Shown one piece after another: positions 1 through 5,514 of a DNA stretch of 6,191 bases; position 1 is the first letter of the stretch; each line of letters starts with the position of its first letter. The stretch lies in contig CAJUDU010000112.1 of assembly GCA_910584935.1 (NCBI GenBank), positions 1 to 6,191 on the forward strand, in the 5' to 3' direction. Below the pieces are notes generated by a model. That model was not told where the DNA came from. It saw nothing but the letters and a program-made list of their open reading frames with translations, and did no database searches. Made by a program: the position numbers and the translations under genes. The stretch is from an uncultured Butyricicoccus sp. GTDB lineage: Bacteria > Bacillota > Clostridia > Oscillospirales > Butyricicoccaceae.

Positions 1-84
1 GTGATTGTCTGGCGTAAGCTCATTCGTGTTCATCGTTAATTTCGGGATAGGCTCTTATCACATTATTATCTGTCAAGAATTGAT

Positions 85-798
85 TTGTGTACAAATATCC
101 AGTGTGAAGATAAACGGGTCTTTCGAGAACTGGTTCGGTTACTGCGAAAAACAAACACACCCAAAAAATATCAACGCAAGTTTTACAAGCATACTGATAA
201 GAAAAAAGCAAATCGTTACAATAAGCACTATATTCGAATTGGCTGTGGTTCTCAGGAGTTGGTGATTTATGATAAGACATATCAGCTTACAGAAAATGAC
301 TTAGCTGTTTCTTATGAAAAACTGCCAGTAGGTGTGTTGCGTGTTGAAGTCCATTATTGGCGAAGCAAGATTAAATCTATTGAAAAGAAATGTGGCAGTG
401 ACGATCCAGCCGATATACTCTGGCTGCTGATGCAGGAAAGTAAGTCACGAATTTGTAAGCTGGTTGCAAAGTGCTATCTTGAGCAGAATTACGTCAGCTA
501 TGCAGAAGGAGAACATCAGATTGAGCAATCCAGTTTTACGACAGCAACCAAGGAACGAATGTTGTTACTGTTCTCCGAAATGCGCCGTAAGCAAACCATT
601 GATGCAGCATTTGTCTTGATGGAGCGCCAAGGATATCGAACTAATGATTTGCTGAAAAAGTTTGAAAAGCTTGGAATAAACCCAGTGCCATTACGGCAAG
701 GCTATGCCGCAGAACGGATGCTAAGTCTGCCAGCAATCCTGCATAAAATTGAAGATTGCCCCATCAAAGTAGAACTTTCTTATTGGAAATGGAAATAA
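85..798 (+). CDS. N-terminally truncated replication-initiator-like protein
   Basis: This 237-residue frame opens at TTG 85 and ends at TAA 796-798. It resembles phage/plasmid rolling-circle replication initiators (gene II/X or Rep_trans-like). Features seen are an SRIDLCTNI-like stretch, a YDK triplet (residues 62-64), an LRVEV segment (85-89), and a C-terminal helical part ending in a LGINPVPL-type motif. In such proteins the initiator nicks its origin to start replication or mobilisation. The SRID part lies upstream of TTG 85 (codons 73-84), and the frame is open back only to an in-frame TAA at 37-39. No ATG lies between that stop and 85. The conserved segment therefore straddles the only plausible start, so the gene has probably lost its N-terminus to a nonsense mutation or rearrangement. 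No clear ribosome binding site precedes TTG 85. The family assignment is from motif memory and is moderate; truncation is better supported than function. Confidence 0.55.
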   Translation: MCTNIQCEDKRVFRELVRLLRKTNTPKKYQRKFYKHTDKKKANRYNKHYIRIGCGSQELVIYDKTYQLTENDLAVSYEKLPVGVLRVEVHYWRSKIKSIEKKCGSDDPADILWLLMQESKSRICKLVAKCYLEQNYVSYAEGEHQIEQSSFTTATKERMLLLFSEMRRKQTIDAAFVLMERQGYRTNDLLKKFEKLGINPVPLRQGYAAERMLSLPAILHKIEDCPIKVELSYWKWK

Positions 799-806
799 TT
801 TTTGCT

Positions 807-840
807 CTTATCGCTTGTCACGATAAGATCTCGATTTTTT
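807..840 (+). terminator. weak candidate terminator after the Rep-like gene
   Basis: A 7-bp stem, CTTATCG (807-813) with CGATAAG (821-827), encloses a 7-nt loop and begins 8 bases after the stop codon of the upstream gene. A run of T (835-840) follows, but 7 bases separate it from the stem, and the stem is AT-rich. The position fits an intrinsic terminator. The spacing makes it weak. Confidence 0.35.
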
Positions 841-866
841 ACATCCGACATTCAGTAATAAGCAAG

Positions 867-978
867 GCAGGTTTGATGGCACATGGTTTTGCACTGTAGC
901 AACAGTCGTGCTATTTCATATATACAGGATATTTTCTTTGCTGTAAATCAGCGAAAACCGTAAAACCTTCAAACCTGC
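867..978. repeat. nested inverted-repeat structure in the intergenic region
   Basis: GCAGGTTTGA at 867-876 is perfectly complementary to TCAAACCTGC at 969-978, with 92 bases between. Two smaller hairpins lie inside. One is ACTGT (893-897) with ACAGT (902-906) around a 4-nt loop. The other is GCTG (940-943) with CAGC (949-952), extended outward by one G-U and two A-U pairs. Together they could fold as a multibranched structure. It lies just downstream of a Rep-like gene, so a plasmid replication or transfer origin or a structured RNA are possible readings. Neither is shown by the sequence. Confidence 0.4.
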
Positions 979-1000
979 TCACTTTTAAGCCCATAAAAGT

Positions 1001-1034
1001 TTAAATTCAATTTAAGTATAATATTTGAATTTAA
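1001..1034. promoter_or_regulatory. 10-bp dyad enclosing a TATAAT box (possible operator-promoter)
   Basis: TTAAATTCAA (1001-1010) and TTGAATTTAA (1025-1034) are perfect inverted repeats separated by 14 bases. The spacer contains an exact TATAAT at 1017-1022. No good TTGACA-like element lies 16-18 bases upstream. A second small dyad, ACTTTT (981-986) with AAAAGT (995-1000), adjoins it. The layout fits a repressor site over a -10 box, but in such AT-rich DNA it may be chance or a secondary-structure element. Confidence 0.35.
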
Positions 1035-1101
1035 GAGATGGATGCCCTATGTCTGGATATGTTTGAAGAGGCCTGCCTTTTGAGGGAAAAGGAAAATTTT
1101 C

Positions 1102-1130
1102 TTGTTTTGTGTCAATATTTGATGTATAAT
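1102..1130 (+). promoter_or_regulatory. putative sigma-A-type promoter of the hsd operon
   Basis: TTGTTT (1102-1107) and a consensus TATAAT (1125-1130) are separated by 17 bases. This predicts transcription starting near 1137, about 70 bases before hsdR. The -10 is perfect and the -35 keeps only the TTG half. It is the best promoter-like pair upstream of hsdR and would drive hsdR and hsdM together. Confidence 0.5.
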
Positions 1131-1190
1131 ATAAGGCATAAAACGCAGAACGAAGAAACCTAATTCAGTTTTAACAAACCACGAACCATC

Positions 1191-1196
1191 AAGGAG
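1191..1196 (+). promoter_or_regulatory. Shine-Dalgarno site deciding the hsdR TTG start
   Basis: AAGGAG sits 10 bases before TTG 1207. No ATG or GTG lies in frame nearby, and the protein read from this TTG starts with the typical HsdR N-terminus. Together these fix the start at 1207. Confidence 0.7.
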
Positions 1197-1206
1197 ATGG
1201 TGTAGC

Positions 1207-4200
1207 TTGAAGTCAAACTTTGCATTTCTAAACAGCCACTTTCCTGTGCTAGCGAATTTCGGAGAATTGGCAGAAAAATATTTATACAGTGATTCTAACG
1301 CCTGCTTGATGAAGCTGGGGATGCTTGGTGAAACAATTGTCAATCTGTGTTTTACCTATGACAAAATCCCTTTACCTCAAGATAATACAGCAGCAAACAG
1401 AATCAATAAATTGTTTCGTGAAGGTATGATTGCTCCAGATCTGAAAGATATCTTTCATGCGCTGCGCGTTAATCGCAATAAGGCAATACATGAAAACTAT
1501 GATTCTGTAAAAGATGGGAAAGCACTGATACAAATGGCACATAGTCTGTGTGAATGGTTTATGCAAACCTATGGGGACTGGCAGTATCAGTCTCGACCAT
1601 TTGTCATGCCAACTGATATCCTTGTACCTGACAAAGTGAATAAACAGAACGAGCAGATTCATGAAGTGGAACTGTTGGAGGAAGCAGAAAAAACAGCGAA
1701 GGCAGCGCCTGCTGTTGCAAAAGAAACCAGAAGGAACTGTTCGGGTCAAGCCGCAAGCCAGCGCACCAAATCTGAAGCGGAAACACGTTATCTGGTTGAT
1801 GAACAACTCCGCAAAGTTGGCTGGGAAGCTGATACAGGAACATTACGCTATGCGAACGGGACACGCCCAATAAAGGGGCGTAATATTGCAATTGCTGAAT
1901 GGCCCACAGATTCTACCGTTGGCAATAAAGGTTATGTTGATTATGCCCTGTTTATTGGTACGCAGATGATTGCTGTGGTTGAAGCTAAGGCAATCCATAA
2001 AGATATTCCTTCTGTTATTGATTATCAATGCAAAGATTATGCCAGAAACATCCGAAGTGCTGATGCCGCTTATCAAATCAGCACATGGGGTAGTTATGGC
2101 GTTCCATTTACCTTTGCCACCAATGGCAGACCTTATTTGAAACAATATGACATCAAAAGCGGCGTATGGTTTTTGGATTTAAGGCAGCCTGATAACGATG
2201 CAAAAGCGCTAAGAGGATGGATGAGTCCGACAGGGATGTTAGAACTGCTGGGCAAGGATATTTCTGCGCGAAATCAAGACTTGCAAAAAATGCCTTATGA
2301 CCTGCTGCGTGATAAAGACGGTTTAAGTCTGCGCAATTATCAAATAAGAGCAATTGAAGCTGCCGAAAAAGCAATTATAAATGGGCAATCCAGTATTTTG
2401 ATTGCAATGGCAACTGGCACAGGTAAAACCCGTACAATTTTAGGTATGATCTACCGTTTTCTAAAAACTGGGCGCTTTCGCAGGATTCTTTTTCTTGTAG
2501 ACAGAACATCTTTGGGAGAACAGGCATCCGATGTATTCCAGGAAGTGAAATTGGAAGAGCTAATGACACTTGATGATATTTATAGCATAAAAAGGCTGGA
2601 AGATAAAGAGATAGACCCTGAAACCCGCATCCAGATTGCTACCGTTCAAAGTATGGTAAAACGAATTGTGTATCATAACGAAGATACTATGCCTGCCGTT
2701 TCTGACTTTGATTTGGTTATCATTGATGAGGCGCACAGAGGTTATATCCTGGATAAGGAAATGGGTGAAGATGAAACCCTTTACCGTGACCAGATTGATT
2801 ATCAAAGCAAATATTGCAGTGTAATTGAATATTTTAACGCTGTAAAAATTGCATTAACAGCTACACCAGCATTGCATACAACAGAAATTTTCGGGCAGCC
2901 TGTGTTCCAATATACATACCGTGAGGCGGTGATTGAAGGATATTTGGTTGACCATGACGCGCCTCATGCGCTGATTACCCAATTACGTAAAGATGGCATC
3001 CACTATAAAAAGGGTGATACTGTCGCGTTGTATGACCCAATTACTGGTGAAATTACAAACTCTGAATTATTAGATGATGAATTGAATTTTGATGTGGATG
3101 ATTTTAATCGTCAGGTCATAACCGAGCCGTTTAATCGGGCTGTTTTAACCGAAATTGCACGTGATATTGACCCTGAAAGTCCGGATGTGCAAGGAAAAAC
3201 GCTGATTTATGCTGTCAATGACAGTCACGCTGATTTGATTGTGAAAATATTGAAGGATATTTATACCAAAACGGGCGTGGACAATGACGCGATTATGAAA
3301 ATTACAGGTTCTGTTGGCGGTGGCAATCAGAAAAAGGTACAGCAGGCAATCAAACGGTTTAAAAATGAACGTTTTCCCAGTATTGTTGTGACAGTTGATT
3401 TGCTGACCACTGGGATAGATGTCCCTGAAATTACAACTTTAGTATTTATGCGCCGTGTGAAATCCCGAATCCTGTTTGAACAGATGCTGGGGCGTGCAAC
3501 CCGCCTTTGCCCGGAAATCGGTAAAACCCATTTTGAAATTTATGACCCTGTGGGTGTTTATGAGTCTTTGAAAGATGTCAGCACAATGAAACCTGTTGTT
3601 GTCAATCCGCAAACAACATTTGAACAGCTTTTAGATGGATTAGATGTGCTGGATGATGAGAAGCGGGTACAAAATCAAATAAATCAAATCGTTGCAAAAC
3701 TGCATCGGAAAATACAGCATATGGACACTGAAACCGTAGAACATTTTGCAAGCCTGACAGACGGGCAAAACCCAGTCCAATTCATTGCGAATATACAACA
3801 GCGTAAACCCAAAGACGCAAAAACCCATTTGCTTGCCCATGCGGAACTATTCAAAATGCTGGATGGGTTCAAACCGGATGGACGCCGTTCTGTTGTTATT
3901 TCTGACCATGAGGATAAACTTCTGGAACATAACCGAGGGTATGGCAGTAACAAAAAGCCTGAAGATTATTTGGACGCATTTGCTGCCTATGTCCAAAATA
4001 ATATGAATGAAATTGCTGCACTGAATATTGTTTGCACAAGACCAAAAGAGCTGACCCGTGAGGGTTTGAAATCCTTGCGGCTGGCACTGGACAGGGAAGG
4101 CTTTACTACTCAGCAGTTAAATACTGCGATTTCACAGATGACGAATGAACAAATTGCTGCTGATATGATTAGCCTAATACGCCGGTATGCCATTGGTTCT

Positions 4201-4476
4201 ACTTTGATTTCCCATGAAGCAAGAATCAGTCAAGCGGTTGATAAGCTGAAAAAAGCACATAAGTTTTCCAAACAGGAACTCAACTGGATTGCCAGAATCG
4301 AAAAATATTTGATGGAAGAATCCGTGTTAAATATAACCGTATTTGATGAAGATGGCCGGTTTAAGGCACAAGGCGGCTTTACAAAAATCAATAAAGTGTT
4401 TGGAAATGCGCTGGAAAGCATTATCTTGGAACTGAACGAATATTTGTATGATGATGGAGGAAAAACCGTATCATGA
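1207..4476 (+). CDS. hsdR: Type I restriction enzyme, R (endonuclease/translocase) subunit HsdR
   Basis: HsdR is the motor and nuclease of type I restriction. With HsdM and HsdS it translocates unmodified DNA using ATP and cleaves far from the recognition site in the cytoplasm. The 1089-residue protein appears complete. Residues about 1-140 form a DUF4145-like helical N-terminus (MKSNFAFLNSHFPVLANF opening). A charged, Ala/Lys-rich linker follows (about 150-190). The PD-(D/E)xK nuclease site is D245 with E259-A-K261. The SF2 helicase motifs are Walker A ATGTGKT (402-408), DEAH (507-510), TATP (551-554), TTGIDVP (734-740) and QMLGRATR (759-766). An EcoEI_R_C-like helical C-terminus fills roughly 900-1080. 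The start is TTG, supported by AAGGAG at 1191. Its stop overlaps the hsdM start by four bases (ATGA), so the two are translationally coupled. All catalytic motifs are intact, but its partner hsdM is broken and no hsdS is visible, so it is probably inert here. Confidence 0.95.
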   Translation: MKSNFAFLNSHFPVLANFGELAEKYLYSDSNACLMKLGMLGETIVNLCFTYDKIPLPQDNTAANRINKLFREGMIAPDLKDIFHALRVNRNKAIHENYDSVKDGKALIQMAHSLCEWFMQTYGDWQYQSRPFVMPTDILVPDKVNKQNEQIHEVELLEEAEKTAKAAPAVAKETRRNCSGQAASQRTKSEAETRYLVDEQLRKVGWEADTGTLRYANGTRPIKGRNIAIAEWPTDSTVGNKGYVDYALFIGTQMIAVVEAKAIHKDIPSVIDYQCKDYARNIRSADAAYQISTWGSYGVPFTFATNGRPYLKQYDIKSGVWFLDLRQPDNDAKALRGWMSPTGMLELLGKDISARNQDLQKMPYDLLRDKDGLSLRNYQIRAIEAAEKAIINGQSSILIAMATGTGKTRTILGMIYRFLKTGRFRRILFLVDRTSLGEQASDVFQEVKLEELMTLDDIYSIKRLEDKEIDPETRIQIATVQSMVKRIVYHNEDTMPAVSDFDLVIIDEAHRGYILDKEMGEDETLYRDQIDYQSKYCSVIEYFNAVKIALTATPALHTTEIFGQPVFQYTYREAVIEGYLVDHDAPHALITQLRKDGIHYKKGDTVALYDPITGEITNSELLDDELNFDVDDFNRQVITEPFNRAVLTEIARDIDPESPDVQGKTLIYAVNDSHADLIVKILKDIYTKTGVDNDAIMKITGSVGGGNQKKVQQAIKRFKNERFPSIVVTVDLLTTGIDVPEITTLVFMRRVKSRILFEQMLGRATRLCPEIGKTHFEIYDPVGVYESLKDVSTMKPVVVNPQTTFEQLLDGLDVLDDEKRVQNQINQIVAKLHRKIQHMDTETVEHFASLTDGQNPVQFIANIQQRKPKDAKTHLLAHAELFKMLDGFKPDGRRSVVISDHEDKLLEHNRGYGSNKKPEDYLDAFAAYVQNNMNEIAALNIVCTRPKELTREGLKSLRLALDREGFTTQQLNTAISQMTNEQIAADMISLIRRYAIGSTLISHEARISQAVDKLKKAHKFSKQELNWIARIEKYLMEESVLNITVFDEDGRFKAQGGFTKINKVFGNALESIILELNEYLYDDGGKTVS
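4456..4460 (+). promoter_or_regulatory. ribosome binding site of hsdM inside the end of hsdR
   Basis: GGAGG lies 12 bases before ATG 4473, within the last codons of hsdR. The spacing is a little long, but with the ATGA stop-start overlap it fits coupled translation and fixes the hsdM start. Confidence 0.55.
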
Positions 4477-5321
4477 CCACCCAAGAAATTGTATCAAAAC
4501 TATGGAATCTTTGCAATGTCCTCCGTGATGATGGCATTACCTATCACCAGTATGTAACTGAATTAACCTATATCCTGTTCCTGAAAATGGCGAAAGAAAC
4601 AAACGCAGAAAGCCAGATACCGGAACCTTACCGCTGGGATGCACTGACCACAAAAAGCGGTATTGAACTCAAACGGTTTTATAAAGAACTGCTAAATCAT
4701 TTGGGCGAAAATTGTACCGGGCGTGTGCGGGAAATTTATCAGGGTGCATCGACCAACATTGATGAACCAAAGAACCTGGAAAAAATCACCACATCTATTG
4801 ATGGATTGGACTGGTTTTCTGCCCGTGAAGAAGGGTTAGGCAATCTATATGAAGGGCTTTTGGAGAAAAACGCCAACGAAAAGAAGTCGGGCGCGGGGCA
4901 GTATTTTACACCTCGTGTGCTGATTGATGTCATGACCCGTCTCATCAAGCCGCAACCCAAAGAACGTTGCAACGATCCTGCCTGTGGTACATTTGGCTTT
5001 ATGATTGCAGCCCATCAATATGTAGCAGCGCAAACCGATGATTTCTTTGATCTTGACGCGGATACTGCCACTTTTGAACGTACAGAAGCCTTTACAGGGA
5101 CAGAATTGGTACATGATACCCATCGTCTTGCGCTGATGAATGCAATGCTACATAATATGGAAGGTGAAATCACGTTGGGTGATACCTTGTCCAATCTTGG
5201 CAAACGGATGAAGAGTTATGATGTTGTGCTGACTAATGGTAGTGTTCTATTTAGACTAAACGCCGAAAACACTGATTTTATGCGGGTTTGCGAGTGTTTG
5301 GCATACAAACTTGCCGCATAA
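4473..5321 (+). CDS. hsdM: Type I modification methylase subunit HsdM, 3'-truncated, probably inactive
   Basis: HsdM is the N6-adenine methyltransferase subunit that with HsdS forms the methylase and the core HsdR binds. The N-terminal helical domain (HsdM_N, about residues 5-125, starting MTTQEIVSKLWNL) is present. So is the start of the catalytic domain: GQYFTP (142-147) and the AdoMet-binding DPACGTFGF (168-176, where many relatives read GTGGF). Motif IV should read N-P-P-F/Y after 'YDVVLTN'. Here N255 (codon 5235-5237) is followed by GSVLF and unrelated residues, with a stop at 5319-5321. The last 27 residues are not HsdM-like. At 282 residues it is little over half the usual length of about 480-520. 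Loss of the catalytic motif and the whole C-terminal half, including the contacts to HsdS, should abolish methylation. This is effectively a pseudogene, probably made by insertion or recombination at about 5237. Other reading frames after 5237 do not resume HsdM. Confidence 0.9.
   Translation: MTTQEIVSKLWNLCNVLRDDGITYHQYVTELTYILFLKMAKETNAESQIPEPYRWDALTTKSGIELKRFYKELLNHLGENCTGRVREIYQGASTNIDEPKNLEKITTSIDGLDWFSAREEGLGNLYEGLLEKNANEKKSGAGQYFTPRVLIDVMTRLIKPQPKERCNDPACGTFGFMIAAHQYVAAQTDDFFDLDADTATFERTEAFTGTELVHDTHRLALMNAMLHNMEGEITLGDTLSNLGKRMKSYDVVLTNGSVLFRLNAENTDFMRVCECLAYKLAA
5238..5321. other. hairpin-rich junction sequence replacing the 3' part of hsdM
   Basis: From 5238 on, the sequence no longer codes HsdM. 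Two dyads are packed here. The first has AGTGTT (5241-5246) with AACACT (5268-5273), enclosing TTTAG (5250-5254) with CTAAA (5256-5260). The second has TTATGCGG (5278-5285) with CCGCATAA (5314-5321), continued inside by GTTTG (5286-5290) with CAAAC (5306-5310) after a 3-base bulge. Such packed palindromes are typical of recombinase or transposon ends and att sites, but no known end was recognised. It could be the terminus of the element carrying the parB-like gene. Confidence 0.4.
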
Positions 5322-5354
5322 TAACAGGCTAAATCAATCATAGAAGTTTTCATA

Positions 5355-5405
5355 GAGCGGGTATCGCTGACGGAGAAATCCGGCGGTCGGTATCCGCTCT
5401 TTTTT
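5355..5405 (+). terminator. intrinsic terminator 1 (upstream of parB-like gene)
   Basis: GAGCGGGTATC (5355-5365) pairs with GGTATCCGCTC (5389-5399) over 11 positions with two G-U wobbles, followed by six T (5400-5405). A small inner hairpin, CGGA (5371-5374) around a GAAA tetraloop with TCCG (5379-5382), sits in the loop. It would end transcripts coming from the hsd operon. Confidence 0.75.
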
Positions 5406-5426
5406 GTGTCCGCAGACGGTTACATA

Positions 5427-5471
5427 GGCGTGTATCCTGCCCCAACGAGGGGCTGGGTACACGCCTTTTTT
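5427..5471 (+). terminator. intrinsic terminator 2, immediately ahead of the parB-like gene
   Basis: GGCGTGTATCC (5427-5437) pairs with GGGTACACGCC (5455-5465), with one T-G wobble. After a T-T mismatch the stem continues with GCCCC (5439-5443) and GGGGC (5449-5453) around a 5-nt loop. Six T follow (5466-5471). This is a long GC-rich stem, a strong terminator only 43 bases before the next ATG. With terminator 1 it suggests a leader under attenuation or antitermination control. Confidence 0.8.
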
Positions 5472-5514
5472 CTTTTTCCCATAATCCCACATTGAGAAAG
5501 CGAGGTGAACACAA

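Noticed and set aside
5..265. 86-codon plus-strand frame at the left edge
   Set aside because: It overlaps the Rep-like frame in another phase and shows no family features. The conserved SRID segment is in the other frame, so this one is not a gene.
168..500. tRNA or rRNA integration target at the left end
   Set aside because: The region is coding, and no RNA gene signature was found anywhere in the window.
867..978. CRISPR array or tRNA in the intergenic region
   Set aside because: There are no regularly spaced direct repeats, and no cloverleaf with T-loop consensus. Only inverted repeats are present.
1047..1343. 98-codon minus-strand frame across the hsdR start
   Set aside because: It lies antisense to the hsdR promoter, ribosome binding site and conserved N-terminus, without recognisable motifs.
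5238..5321. A simple frameshift as the cause of the short HsdM
   Set aside because: None of the three forward frames after 5237 resumes HsdM motifs, and one meets a stop at once. Replacement of sequence explains it better than a one-base error.
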